The notes: generated by a model from the letters alone, not told the origin. Counted from the first letter of the stretch, positions 42,956 to 54,397 are shown. The stretch: 64,000 nt of DNA from Lepus europaeus (GCF_033115175.1 NC_084831.1:8838540-8902539); one strand, 5' to 3'. Numbers and translations: made by a program.

Positions 42956-44092
42956 ATTCAGGGTGAGCATCGGTCCCCATGCAGACCCTGGAACTGGCAG
43001 AGCAGAGTGGAACAGAGCCTGCTGAAGGCTGTGGAGCTGCTGTTCCTGGGGCCCTCGCTGGGAGATACACTGAGATCATAAAGCTGTGGTCCAGGCCTGG
43101 CCCCTCGCCTGCCTCCCTGTGGGGGCCCTGATGGAGACCCCTTGCTTGTTGACCTTAATGACTGCCTCGGATGGAATTGAAGTGCTGCTTACCCAGAAGG
43201 TTTCTCCCAGGTGAGGATAACTCGGGCAGTCAGGTAAGGAGCGCCCCTCGCATCCAGCGAAGAGATGGATCAGGGGAGTGGAGGGCCGTGATGTGAGCCA
43301 GGGCCTCTGATGGTGCCAGTGAGGAAGCTCAGCGGGGCCTTGACAACACTGCCCAGTCTAGGAGGTGATCCTTTGTCTGTGCAGGATTTCCTGTGACCGC
43401 TGCAGCGACAGCTGGCGTTTACCTGCCTGCTCTCCCAGGTCTTCCAGGTGCTCGTAGAAGTGGGGTCCCAGCCAGGTAACAAGGGGACAGGGCAGGGGAA
43501 GGGGCGGAAGGCGGGCAAGGAGGCAGCTGGGCAGGACGTGAGGTCAGCTCTCCGCTGGGCAGTTCACTTGGTCTAAGTTCTGAGACTCCTCCCTGTTGTG
43601 TCCACAGGGGGTGGAAGCTGCGAGTGCTGGACTTCCGGGATGTCCATCATGTTCTAGAACGTGTGGTGCGCAGGCGTGGTCTGTTCCTGCTCAGCAAAGG
43701 CCAAGAGTCAGAGAGAAGCGGTGCAGGATGGGCCAAGGACAAGGGCTCGGCAGCCCTTGAAGGTGGTTCTAGACCTGGGCTTCGAGGGTAAAACCCTGGA
43801 CAGACTCCTCCCCTGCCTGTCTGTGTGGGTTCAGCAGAAGAAAGGTTTCCTGTGCGTGGTCTGGAAAGGGTGAAGATTTGAACAGTGCCCATCGGAAGGA
43901 TCTGGAAGGTCCTGGGCATGGTGGAGCTGGGCTCTGTCTAGGAGGGGCAGGTGCATTGCCCTGGGAACGGTCCCCTCTGGCCAGGTTTGCTCCTTCCCTG
44001 GGCCAATGAGAAGCCTTCATACACCGCTTCTCTCCCACATTTGCGTCTCTGCCTCCTTTTCCCGAAGAATAAAAATCTTTTTTTTTTTAATT
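42956..44092 (+). pseudogene. PRAME-family pseudogene, copy D (5' half only)
   Basis: Exon 2 (42956-43210) follows a CTGCAG acceptor and reads MQTLELAEQS, then PLLVDLNDCL-type frame-shifted sequence corresponding to the ALMETPCL block of its sisters. The donor is GTGAGG at 43211. The central exon starts at 43608 (GWKLRVLDFRDVHHVLE) and runs, with the same TAA and frame breaks as B, to the SLHTPLLSHI segment near 44040. After an antisense C-repeat the sequence jumps at about 44274 into a sense C-repeat and the spacer. The rest of the central exon and the whole last exon are gone. It is a deletion derivative with no coding capacity. Confidence 0.87.
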
Positions 44093-44274
44093 AAAAAAAT
44101 TTTTTTTAATATTTATTTTATTTGAGAGGTAGAGTTACAGACAGAGACAGGGAGAGACATAGAGAAAGGTCTTCCGTCCTCTGGCTCACTCCCCAAATGG
44201 CTGCAATGGCCAGAGCTGCGCTGATCCGAAGCCAGGAGCCAGGAGCTTCTTCCCAGTCTCCCACTCGGGTGCAG
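44093..44274 (-). mobile_element. C-repeat SINE, cut at copy D deletion
   Basis: Tail part of the exon-interrupting antisense C-repeat. It stops at the breakpoint after GGGTGCAGG. Confidence 0.93.
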
Positions 44275-44340
44275 GAAGCTCCTGGCTCCTGACTTTGGCC
44301 TGGCCAGCCCCAGCCACTGGGGCCTTTTTGGGGGGTGACC
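44275..44340 (+). mobile_element. C-repeat SINE fragment beyond copy D deletion
   Basis: Sense fragment AAGCTCCTGGCTCCTGACTT to GGGGTGACC, equivalent to the end of the element at 41030-41271. Confidence 0.9.
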
Positions 44341-44667
44341 TTAGAGGGAGGAGCCCCTGAGGCAGAGTTAGAAGGCGTGGACCTTTGGCGAATTCTGGGA
44401 AAATCTATCCCTCTGGGGCGTTACCGGCTGCTGCTGCTGGTGGACAGAGGTGGGGAAACCAGGCCGAATAAAGCCCCTGCTGCACACAGTGGGTGATGTG
44501 CCAGTATCTCACTCTTGAGAGGGCAGGGAGAAGGAAGTAAAGTCAAAGAGACCTCCCCGCCGGGCACAGGTTCCCAGCCCCTGGGCCCCTCTTCCTGAAA
44601 GGGTGACATTTGTCGCAAATAAACTCGCTGTCACTTCTGCACTCTCTCTTCTACTTTTCTCTTTATT
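44341..44667 (+). repeat. LTR-like 3' segment with AATAAA, downstream of copy D
   Basis: The most diverged of the four copies (AATAAACTCGCTGTCAC near 44620). It is joined to the deletion breakpoint of copy D. Confidence 0.4.
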
Positions 44668-45009
44668 TATTATTTTAAGATTTATTTATTTGAAAGAGTT
44701 ACACAGAGAGAGGAGAGGCAGAGGCAGAGACAGAGACAGAGAGAGAGAGGGTCTTCCATCCGCTGGTTCACTCCCCAATTGGCTGCAATAGCCAGAGCTG
44801 TGCCTACACAAAGCCAGGAGCCAGGAGCTTCTTCTGGGTCTTCCACGCAGGTGCAGAGGTTCAAGGACTTGGGCCATCTTCCACTGCTTTCCCAGGCCCT
44901 AGCAGAGAGCTGGGTCAGAAGTGGAGCAGCCAGGACTTGAACTGGTGCCCATATGGGATGCAGGCACTGCAGGTGGCAGCTTTACCAGCTATGCCACAGT
45001 GTGGACCCC
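44668..45009 (-). mobile_element. C-repeat SINE
   Basis: Antisense full-length copy. Head GCCACAGTGTGGACCCC. Confidence 0.95.
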
Positions 45010-45802
45010 ATTTTCTCTTCTACAGTGAGTGACAAGTCCTTGAACCAGCAGATGGAGGATCTCTTTCACATCTTTTGTTTTTAAAAATCGAGTTCTCACC
45101 TCCCAGCTTCCAAGTGGTTCCCCCTTTCCCCTTCCCACAATCTTTCCATTGTTCACCAGGTAGCCCGGGATTTTACTTTTCAAAGGTTTCACTCTCAAGT
45201 GAAAGAAGGCTAAAAAAAAAAAAAAAAAAATTTACAAGTGCAAGCACAGAAGTTACTATTTGCTGAGATAAAAGGCGCATTGGTGAAGCCCTGGGAAGGT
45301 GGCCTGGAAAAGGGCTCAAAGCTGAGGCTTGTTATGTAAATACGAGTGCAAGCCTTCTCCATCCTGAGAGCTCCCAAGAACTTTGTTCTCCCTCTTCTAA
45401 GCGCACAAAGTGAGATGGCCTTGTAGAAGGTGATTTCTTTTATCAGAGCATTTGAAAAGAGTCAAATGCCGGAAAGACGCATTTTGGATGCGGATTGATT
45501 GGGAAGATGATGTTTATGGCTTGAACAGATAGCTGACCTCAGGGTGGAGCCCAAGGCTGGCGGCAGAGACCTTGGTCTTGGTGGGTAAGATCCTTATCAG
45601 ATGGAAGGTGGGCGGCCTGTGTCTGGAGACTTTCTTGGACATCTTCCTGAGCGACCCTGTGTCCAGTGAAGTTCTCCGCACATGCGACAATATTTGGGAT
45701 CCATGATTTAGGAGTCACTTATTGGAGATGCACCCTGCGCAGGCCCCAGAGTGATTCTAGGTTGTTGGTTGGTTTTCTGTTGAGGAAGTTTCAATGAATT
45801 CA
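45010..45802. other. Unassigned unique sequence right of the array
   Basis: First unique DNA after the PRAME array, with an A-run at 45213-45230. No gene or known repeat recognised. Confidence 0.55.
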
Positions 45803-45803
45803 G

Positions 45804-46132
45804 GGGCCAGTGCTATGGCTCAGCAGGTTAAAGCCCCAGCCTGCTGTGCTGGCATCCCATATGTGCCCCTGTTCAAGTCCTGGGTGCTCCACTTCTGATC
45901 CAGCTCTCTGCCTATGCACCTGGGAAAGCAGCAGAAGATGGTCCAAGTGTTTGGGCCCCTGACACCCATGTGGGAGACCCAGATAGAGCTCTAGGCTTCT
46001 GGTTTCAGCCTTGCCCACACCTGGCCACTGCAGTCAATGGGGGAGTGAACCAGCCCATGGAAGACACACACACATACTCTCTCTTATCTGTAATTCTGCC
46101 TTTCAAATAAATAACATAAATGTAAAAACACA
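45804..46132 (+). mobile_element. C-repeat SINE
   Basis: Sense copy. Short target-site duplication AATTCAGG on both sides. Confidence 0.95.
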
Positions 46133-46169
46133 AAAATTCAGGAGCTAGAAGCAAAGCTTCTTGCATGTT

Positions 46170-46317
46170 TTTTAAAAAGGTTTATTTTATTTATTTGAAA
46201 GGCAGAGTTACAGAGAGAGAGAGAGAGGGAGAGACAGATCTTCCATTGCTGGTTCACTCCCCAAATGGCCGCAAAGGGCAGGACTGGGCCAGGCCAAAGC
46301 CAGGAGCCAGGAGCTGT
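46170..46317 (-). mobile_element. C-repeat SINE, truncated
   Basis: Antisense tail half, ending GCCAGGAGCTG next to LINE-1 sequence. Confidence 0.92.
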
Positions 46318-46464
46318 TGACTTGTTCATTCCTAATGGCCTATCAGATCTGTTGACTTGTTCATACTGGTCCCGAATGACCCTCTGTGTTTCTATAGTGT
46401 CAGCTGTGATGTGTCCTTTCCCATCTCTGATTTTATATGTATAGATATACATGTATGTATGTAT

Positions 46465-46795
46465 TTAAGATTTATTTATTTATTTGAAGGGCAGAGTTAC
46501 AGAGAGGAGGAGGCAGAGAGAGAGAGAGAGAGAGAGGTCTTCCATCCTCTAGTTCACTCCCCAGATGGCCGCAACAGCTAGAGATGGGCCGATCTGCAAT
46601 CAGGAGCCAGGAACTTCTTCTGGGTCTCCCACAAGGGTGCAGGGGTCCAAGGACTTGGGCCATTTTCCAGTACTTTCTCAGACCATTAGCAGAGAGTTGG
46701 GTGGGAAGAGAAGCAGCTGGGACTCGAACTAGCACTCATATGGGATCGGGTACTGCAGGTGGAGTATTAGCCTACTATGCCACAGTGTCGGCCTC
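46465..46795 (-). mobile_element. C-repeat SINE
   Basis: Antisense full-length copy in antisense LINE-1. Head GCCACAGTGTCGGCCTC. Confidence 0.95.
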
Positions 46796-46841
46796 ATGTG
46801 TCCCATAGATTTTGATGTTTTGTTACCATTTTTAAATTTCC

Positions 46842-47148
46842 GGGGCCGGTGCTGTGGTGCAGCAGGTTAAAGCCCTGACCTACAGTGCCAGAATCCCATA
46901 TGGGTGCCGGTTCGAGTCCCAGATGCTCCACTTCCGATCCAGCTCTCTGCTATGGCTTGGGAAAGCAGTAGAAGATGGCCCAAGTGCTTGGGCTCCTGCA
47001 CCCATGTTGGAGACCCAGAGGAAGCTTTGGCTCCAGCCTTCAGCTCAGCTCTGGCTGTTGCAGTGAGCTAGCGGACGGAAGGCCTCTCTCTTTCTTGCTC
47101 TACCTCTCTTTGTAACTCTGTCCTTCATATAAATAAAATAAACTAAAA
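46842..47148 (+). mobile_element. C-repeat SINE
   Basis: Sense copy with target-site duplication AAATTTCC. Confidence 0.95.
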
Positions 47149-47301
47149 AAATAAATTTCCTTCTTAATTTTTCCTTGATCCTTTTTTTTTTTTCAGGAGT
47201 ATATTATTTAATTTCTATGTATTTGCATGGTTTCCAAAAATTTCCTGGTATTGATTTCTAGTTTTATTGTGTGTGATCAGAAAAGATACTTAAAATGATT
47301 T

Positions 47302-47641
47302 CAGGGCCAGCACCGTGGCTTAACAGGCTAATCCTCCGCCTTGCGGCGCCGCCACACCAGGTTCTAGTCCCGGTTGGGGCGCTGGATTCTATCCCGGTTG
47401 CCCCTTTTCCAGGCCAGCTCTCTGCTGTGGCCCAGGAAGGCAGTGGAGGATGGCCTAAGTCCTTGGGCCCTGCACCCGCAAGGGAGACCAGGATAAGCAC
47501 CTGGCTCCTGGCTTCGGATCAGCGAGATGCACTGGCCGCGGAGGCCATTGGAGGGTGAACCAACGGCAAAAAGGAAGACCTTTCTCTCTGTCTCTCTCTC
47601 TCTCACTATCCACTCTACCTGTCAAAAAAAAAAAAAAAAAG
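47302..47641 (+). mobile_element. C-repeat SINE, TGTC-poly(A) type
   Basis: Sense young copy. Its flanks share GATTTCA before and after it. Confidence 0.95.
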
Positions 47642-48145
47642 ATTTCAATTTTTAAAGTTGGTGGGGACTTATTTTGGGTCCTGCCATATGATCTGTCCTG
47701 GAGACTGTTCCGTGTGCTATGGAGAAGAATTTGCAGCTTGGGACAGAATGTTCTAGGGTACAGTTGAACCCTACTGCTTCTCTGTTGATTTTCTGTCTGG
47801 ATGAGTTGTTTATGGCTGAAAGTGCAGTGTTCTAGTCTCCTGCTATGATTTGCTGCTGTTCTGTTCTATATTGAGGTTCCCCGCTATCGGTGCAGAAATA
47901 TCTATACTTGCTGTTTCCTCTTGCTGGGTCGGCTCCTTCACTCCTTTGTAACGGAGGTCTTTGTCGCTTCCCTGCTTTTGATTTCAGTTTCTCTGCTGTA
48001 GTATGGCTCTTCCTGCTTTCTTCTGGATTCCACCCGTGAGTCATTTCTTTCCATTCCTTCTCTTTCAGTCGGTCCTTATCCTTAAGGTGAAGTAAGTTTC
48101 TTGTAAACAGCAAACAGTTAGGTCTTCTTAAAAAATCCGTTCAGG

Positions 48146-48480
48146 GGGCTGGCGCTGTGGTGTAGTGGGTGAAGCTGCTGCCTGTGATGCCAGCATCCCA
48201 TATGGGCATCGGTTCAAGTCCCAGCTGCTCCACTTCTGATCCGGCTCCCTGCTAATGTGCCTGGGAAAACAGTGGAAGGTGGCCCAAGTGCTTGGGCCCC
48301 TGCACCCATGTGGGAGACCTGGAAGAAGCTCCTGGTTCTTGGCTTCGGATCAGCCCAGCTCTGGCCGTCAGGGCAATCTGGGGCATGGGCCAGCAGATGG
48401 AAGATCTCTTTGTCTCTGTCTCTACCTCTCTCTGTAACTCTGCCTTTCAAATAAATAAATAAATAAATAAATCTTAAAAA
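48146..48480 (+). mobile_element. C-repeat SINE
   Basis: Sense copy with seven AAAT units in its tail. Confidence 0.95.
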
Positions 48481-48798
48481 AATAAAACAAAACTCTACAC
48501 TTGTAGTCCAACCTTTCTTACATTTTGAGTTTCTGATGTGCCATTGTAGATCTTTTATATTGCCTACATCTTAACATATTACTGTACTTTTGTTTTGCTT
48601 TCTAGCCTTCACACTAAAAATATAAATGGTTTATGACCAGTGTGCACAAAACCACAGCATTCAGAACTTGTCTGCAGTCACTCTTCCTGGAGAGTTTTTC
48701 CTGCCTTCTGGTGTTTCTTTCTGCTTGTGTACATCCCCCTGTTTTTATTTGGAATAACTTCTTTCTGACAAGTCCTCAACTTTTACCTGCCTGGGAAT

Positions 48799-49176
48799 TT
48801 TTTTTTAAGCTTTATTTTATTTTCTTTGAATGGTAGAGTTACACACACTCATAGAGAGAGAGAGGAGAGGGAAAGGGAGAAGGAGAGAAAAAGGGAGAAG
48901 GAGGGGGAGAGATAGAGAGTACTTCCATCCTCTGGCTCACTCACCAAACAGCTGCAACAGCTGGGGCTGGGCCAGGCCAAAGTCAGGACCCAGGAGCTTC
49001 TTCTGGGTCTCTCTCACGGGTGCAGGGCCCAAGCACGAGGGCCATCTTCTGCTGCTTTCCCAGGCACATTAGCAGAGAGCTGGATTGGACGTAGAGCATC
49101 CAGGACTCGAACCGGCACCCATATGGGATGCTCGCACTGCAGGCGGAGGCCTAACCTTCTTTGCCACAGCAACAGC
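48799..49176 (-). mobile_element. C-repeat SINE with GA-rich expansion
   Basis: Antisense copy. Target-site duplication CTGGGAAT. Imperfect GGAGAAAGG-type repeats at 48855-48915. Confidence 0.94.
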
Positions 49177-49380
49177 CCTGGGAATGTCTTGATCTGCTTC
49201 ATTGCTAAACGATAACTTGGCTGCCTGCAGTGGTCTCGCTTGGCAGCTTTTTCCTTTGGCCCTGGGGAGGTGTCCTCCCACTCCTACCCTGTGAAGATTT
49301 CTGTAGAGAAGTCTGTGGTCAGGCCCACTGGGTCACCCTCGCCTGGTTTTCTTGGTGCTCTGAGACTCTTCTGCTTATTT

Positions 49381-49721
49381 ATTTATTTATTTTTTTATTT
49401 TTGACAGGCAGAGTGGATAGTGAGAGAGAGAGAGACAGAGAGAAAGGTCTTCCTTTTTGCCGTTGGTTCACCCTCCAATGGCCGCTGCGGCCGGCGCATC
49501 TCGCTGATCTGAAGCCAGGAGCCAGGTGCTTCTCCTGGTCTCCCATGCGGGTGCAGGGCCCAAGGACTTGGGCCATCCTCCACTGCCTTCCTGGGCCACA
49601 GCAGAGAGCTGGCCTGGAAGAGGGGCAACCGGGATAGAATCCGGCGCCCCAACCAGGACTAGAACCTGGTGTGCCGGCGCCGCAAGGCAGAGGATTAGCC
49701 TGTTAAGCCACGGCGCCGGCC
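49381..49721 (-). mobile_element. C-repeat SINE, TGTC-poly(A) type
   Basis: Antisense young copy with perfect 14-base duplication TCTTCTGCTTATTT (49367-49380, 49722-49735). Confidence 0.97.
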
Positions 49722-49866
49722 TCTTCTGCTTATTTTTAACCTTTCGGAGCCTGAAACTCATAAGGCTTGGGAGACGGTTGGTTGAGCTGAATCTGATTGG
49801 TGACTTTGGCGCTTCCTTTAACTGGGTGTTTTTTCTTCTCTAGGTTTGGGGAGTTTCCTATTAGTA

Positions 49867-50130
49867 TCAGGTTGAATAAGCTTTGTACTCCTTTGAGCTT
49901 CTCACAACCCTCTTGAACCCCAAGAACACAGATATTTGCTCTTTTAATGCTGCTCTGAGTTCCCCCCAGCTTTTTTCATTCCCTTCTGACTGTATTTTCA
50001 AATAGCCTATCTTTGAGCTCACTGATTCTTTTGTTTGATCTATTCTGCTATTGATGTGTTCTGGAATGTTTTTCATTTTGTTTAGTGTACTTTTCAACTC
50101 AAGAATTAGATTTTTTTTTAAAAATTCCTT
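49867..50130 (-). pseudogene. LINE-1 ORF1 coiled-coil relic
   Basis: The minus-strand frame is rich in K, E, L, S and I, with heptad-like spacing (ELKSTLNKMKN, KESVSSKIGYLKIQ). It fits the RNA-binding ORF1 protein coiled coil of an old LINE-1. It is truncated and its start is lost. Confidence 0.6.
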
Positions 50131-50164
50131 CATGGGATCGGTGTTTGGCACAGTAGTTAAGATG

Positions 50165-50430
50165 CCGCTTGGGGTGACCAGCATTGTGGCATAGCAGGCA
50201 AAGTCTCTGCCTGCGACACTGCCATCCCATATGGGCGCTGGTTCATGTTCCAGCTGCTCCACTTCCAATCCAGCTCTCTGCTAATGACCTGGGAAAAGCA
50301 GTGGAAGATGCCCAAGTGTTTGCACCCCTGCCACCCACATGGGAGACCTGGATGAAGCTCCTGGCTCCTGGCTTCAGCCTTCTGGGAAGTGGTGACTCGG
50401 CAGTTGGAAGATTTTGCTTTCTCTGTCTCT
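50165..50430 (+). mobile_element. C-repeat SINE
   Basis: Sense copy (head GGTGACCAGCATTGTGGCAT) running into a pyrimidine repeat instead of a normal tail. Confidence 0.92.
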
Positions 50431-50439
50431 CCCTCTCTA

Positions 50440-50531
50440 TAACCCTCCCTCCCTCCCTCCGTCCCTCCCTCCCTCCTCAATTCCCTCCCTCTTTTCCTCC
50501 CTCCCTCCCTCCTTCCTTTCCTTCCTTTCTA
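50440..50531 (+). repeat. (CCCT)n microsatellite
   Basis: CCCTCCCT repeats with TTCC variants at the 3' end of a C-repeat. Confidence 0.95.
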
Positions 50532-50863
50532 GAGATTTACTTTTTCTTATTTATTTGAAAGACAGAGTTGCACAGAGAGGTAGAGACACAGAGAGAGGTC
50601 TTCTATCCACTGGTTCACTCCCCAGATGGCTGCAACATCTGGAGCTGAACCAATCCAAAGCCAGGAACCAGGAGCTTCATATGGGTCTCCCACATGGGTG
50701 CAGGGGCCCAAGGACTTAAGCTATCTTCCACTGCTTTCCCAGGCCATAGCAGAGAGCTGGATCAGAAGTGGAGCAGCTGGGCTCAACTGAACGGGCACCC
50801 ATATGGGATGCCAGCGCTGCAGGCCAGGGCTTTAACAAACCCTTGCACCACAGTGCCGGCTCC
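50532..50863 (-). mobile_element. C-repeat SINE
   Basis: Antisense copy facing the previous sense copy. Head GCACCACAGTGCCGGCTCC. Confidence 0.95.
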
Positions 50864-51102
50864 GTGAATTCTGTGTTTTCTTGAAGTTTGTTGAGTTCCC
50901 TTAAGATGTATTTGCTAAGCCCTCTGTCTGAGAGTTTGTACATATCCATTGCTTTCTGGTGCCTTAAGTTGCCTGTTCGAGGTGGTCATGGTACCCTGAA
51001 AGTTCCTGATTTTGGTACCCTACAATATGTGCACCTTGATGGATTAGATAGTTTTTCTAGAAGTTGTAATCTGGCTTTGTTTGTGACTGTCTTTTCCAAA
51101 AT

Positions 51103-51388
51103 TCTTTTTTATACATTTATTTCTGAAAGGCAGAGAGACAGACCGACAGAGACAGACTGCCTATCTGCTGTTTCACTTCCCCTGTGCCCACAACAGCTGG
51201 AGCTGGGCCAAGCCAAAGCTGGAAGCCAGGCTCTCAATTTGGGTCTTCTGTGTGGGTGACAGAGGGTCAGTCACCTGGGCCATCACCTGCTGCCTAGCAG
51301 GGTGTGCATTTGCAGGAAGCTGGAATTGGAAGTGGAGCCAGGACTTGAGGACGGAGTACAGGCATCCCAAGTGGCCAAATGCCTGCCC
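51103..51388 (-). mobile_element. C-repeat SINE, old
   Basis: Antisense diverged copy ending GGCCAAATGCCTGCCCC. Confidence 0.88.
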
Positions 51389-52235
51389 CTCGTCAGGGAG
51401 TTCTAAGCAGCTACTTGTTTTCTTTGAGCCTGTGGTCACGGCCCTTGTATCAGCGATAGTGTGGGGTCCAAGTTAGGCACTACAGGATTCTTCTCAGCAC
51501 TGGGCCTCACCATAGAGGGGTCACCCCAGGCTCCTGTGTAACAATTTGATGCCAGCCTTCCTCTTCTAACCCCATGGGGCAATGACTTCTAGCGTTGTGC
51601 TGCCCAGGGTTGGGGGAGGCCTGGGGTGGGAAGGCCCATGGCACCCACTACACTGGGTTGCACCAGAGCTCGGAGCAGAGAGTCAGGACCAAGGCCCACA
51701 CTGCTGCGGCCTGCCTGCTGCTGCTGTGTACTCATGACCAGAGATGCTGCAGCCAGACAAGGGGAAGCGGCCTGGAGTACGACTGTCTCAGGGGGGCTGC
51801 CAGCCCCTCTCTGGCGCTACGGTTGGTCCAGAGGCTCCATTCATGGGCACTGGCTTGGCCCTGGGTCTTCCCAGGGTAGGCCTGGTACAGAGTTCCACGT
51901 CCGAGGCCTAAACTTATTCCTTCTTCCTCCCCCAAGCAGGAGGCCTCTCTCTCCATGCTGCACCGCCTGGTGATGTCAGTTCTTCCCATGCTGCCTTCTT
52001 CAATGTGACTTTTCTGAACATTGCACTAAAACCAGGTACTGTGATGTCTCACCTGGATTCCTTGAGTCTTGGGGAGCACCTGTTCGGGTTTTATTCCTCT
52101 GGGGGGTGATCGATGGAGGATGTTACTGCACCATCATTTTTCTCTGTCTCTCTCGCACGTTTCTTACAGATGTGACTTTTCTTTCATCAGATCTAAAAGT
52201 TATAAACTCCCTCAATCTTTATCTTAAAAGTCTTT

Positions 52236-52563
52236 AAAAAAAAAAGAGATTTATTTATTTATTGTATTTGGAAGGCAGAGTTACAGAGAGAGAAGGAGGG
52301 AGAGACACAGAGAGATTTTCCATCTGCTGGTTCACTCCCCCGAATGGCCTCAACAGCCAGGGCTGGGCCAGGCTGAAGCCAGGAGCTTCATCCAGGTCTC
52401 TCATATGAGTAGCAGGAGTCCAATTACTAGGGCCATTTTCTGCCACTCTCCCAGCTCTTGAACAGGGAGCTGGGTCAGAAGTAGAGTGGCAGGCTTTGAA
52501 CCGGCACTCATATCAGGTGCTGGCACCACAGGCATTGACTTAACTCACTGTGTCACAACTCCT
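52236..52563 (-). mobile_element. C-repeat SINE
   Basis: Antisense copy with several small changes. Head GTGTCACAACTCCTG. Confidence 0.92.
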
Positions 52564-52791
52564 GTCGCTATCTTACAAGCAATGTACTCTACTTCATCTT
52601 GAAAGAGCTCTGTTGAAATTAGAATTCTGAGTTTCTTAGTAAATGGATATTTTGAATCCTTGAGCCTGGAATTGGGCAGGCAGCTCTAAGTCAAAACGTC
52701 ATCCCGTTGTAGGTTTTGTTTTTTCTCTCTGGGGCTCTTAGGATATGCTTGTTGACTTTGGTGTTCTCTATTTCAGAGTTTATGTAGACTT

Positions 52792-52891
52792 CTTTCCTTC
52801 CTTCCTTCCTTCCTTCCTTCCTTCCTTCCTTCCTTCCTTCCTTCCATCTTTCCTTCCTTCCTTCCTTCTTTCCTTCCTTCCTTCCTTCCTT
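52792..52891 (+). repeat. (TTCC)n microsatellite
   Basis: About 24 TTCC units with two interruptions, abutting the tail of an antisense C-repeat. Confidence 0.98.
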
Positions 52892-53140
52892 TATTTATTT
52901 ATTTATTTGAAAGGCAGAGTTACAGAGAGGCGGGGGGCGGGGGGGAGGTCTTTTATCCTCTGTTTCACTCCCCAAATGGTCAAACGGCCAGAGCCAGGAG
53001 CCAGGAGCTTCTTCTGGGTCTCCCACATGGGTGCAGGGGCCCAAACACTTGGGCCATCTCCTACTGCCTTCCCAGCCATAGCAGAGAGCTGGATTGGAAG
53101 TGGAGCAGCCAGGACTTGAACCGGCGCCCCTATGGGATGG
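52892..53140 (-). mobile_element. C-repeat SINE, head-truncated
   Basis: Antisense copy stopping at CGCCCCTATGGGATGG, with a G-rich block at 52930-52947. Confidence 0.93.
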
Positions 53141-53497
53141 TTTTAGAGCATTAGATGGTTCTACCATTCCAAGCTTCTAATTTTCCTGATTATTATTGTT
53201 TGCTGTCCCTTGCTGTTGGTAGAATATTCTAGAATGAATGTGTCAGTTCGGGTTGTGAATTCACCTTCATGCGGGCTTTGTTTGTGGGAATTTCTCATAG
53301 ATCACGTTGTTGGATCGTCTACCAAGGTCATTATCGCCTTTTGCCTTTTCCAAGTGTTCCAGTGGTATCAGTAGCACGGGACAAATTCTAATTAACCTTT
53401 TTATTTGGAGGTTTTCTCCACCACATAGTGAATATAAAATGGGCCCAGAACAACCCAAAAACCATGCTGGAAGATTGAATTATTGAAGTTTTTGGTG

Positions 53498-53826
53498 TTT
53501 TTTTTTTTTTTTTAAATTGACAGGCAGAGTGGACAGTGAGAGACAGAGAGAAAAGTCTTCCTTTTGCCGTTGGTTCACACCCCAATGGCTGCCACAGCCG
53601 GTGCAACGCGCGGATCCGAAGGCAGGAGCCAGGTGCTTCTCCTGGTCTCCCATGCAGGTGCAGGGCCCAAGGACTTGGGCCATCCTCCACTGCACTCCCG
53701 GGCCACAGCAGAGAGCTGGACTGGAAGAGGAGCAACCAGGACAGAATCCGGTGCCCCGACTGGGACTAGAACCTGGGGTGCCGGCGCCGCAGGCAGAGGA
53801 TTAGCCTGTTGAGCCGTGGTGCTGCC
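53498..53826 (-). mobile_element. C-repeat SINE, TGTC-poly(A) type
   Basis: Antisense young copy. Head GAGCCGTGGTGCTGCC. Confidence 0.95.
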
Positions 53827-54076
53827 ATTGGTGGGCTTTTAGAATGCATTCTTTCACTGGAGTGACGTCTGGATTGCCCAGCTTTGGAGCAGTATATAAG
53901 TCTAATTTCCTGTCCTCTGCCTCCATTGCATCTGAAGTTTTTCTTTAGTGGTTTTGTGCCAAAGACATGGGGTCTACAGGAGATCCCTGGGAGCCTCTGG
54001 GAGCATCCAAGAACCCAGGAAAAGGTACCTGTGGAGGCCAAGGTGCTAGGTCCTGCTTAGGTCCCTCTCGGATTTT

Positions 54077-54397
54077 TTTTTTTTTTTTTTGACAGGCAGA
54101 GTGGACAGTGAGAGAGAGAGAAAGGTCTTCCTTTGCCATTGGTTCACCCTCCAATGGCTGCCGCGGCCAGCGCACTGCGTTGATCCAAAGGCAGGAGCCA
54201 GGTGCTTCTCCTGGTCTCCCATGCGGGTGCAGGGCCCAAGCACTTGGGCCATCCTCCACTGCACTCCCGGGCCATAGCAGAGAGCTGGCCTGGAAGAGGG
54301 GCAACCGGGACAGAATCTGGCGCCCCGACCGGGACTAGAACCCAGTGTGCTGGCGCCGCAAGGTGGAGGATTAGCCTGTTGAGCCACAGCGCCGGCC
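54077..54397 (-). mobile_element. C-repeat SINE, TGTC-poly(A) type
   Basis: Antisense young copy with perfect 14-base duplication CCCTCTCGGATTTT (54063-54076, 54398-54411). Confidence 0.97.

Larger units (their letters stand above)
46318..53497 (-). mobile_element. LINE-1 relic, antisense, ORF2 to ORF1 to 5' UTR
   Basis: Between many inserted C-repeats the + strand shows reversed LINE-1. ORF2-type sequence lies at 46320-48140 and more at 48480-48790. An ORF1-type coiled-coil relic on the minus strand (49867-50130) reads ELKSTLNKMKNIPEHINSRI and SVSSKIGYLKIQSEGNEKSW. A GC-richer segment at 51400-52010 resembles a 5' UTR. The order fits one old element inserted backwards and later split. Subfamily not determined. 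Confidence 0.65.

Noticed and set aside
28875-44092. Functional PRAMEF genes
   Set aside because: Every copy has a SINE in or beside the central exon, frame breaks or missing exons.
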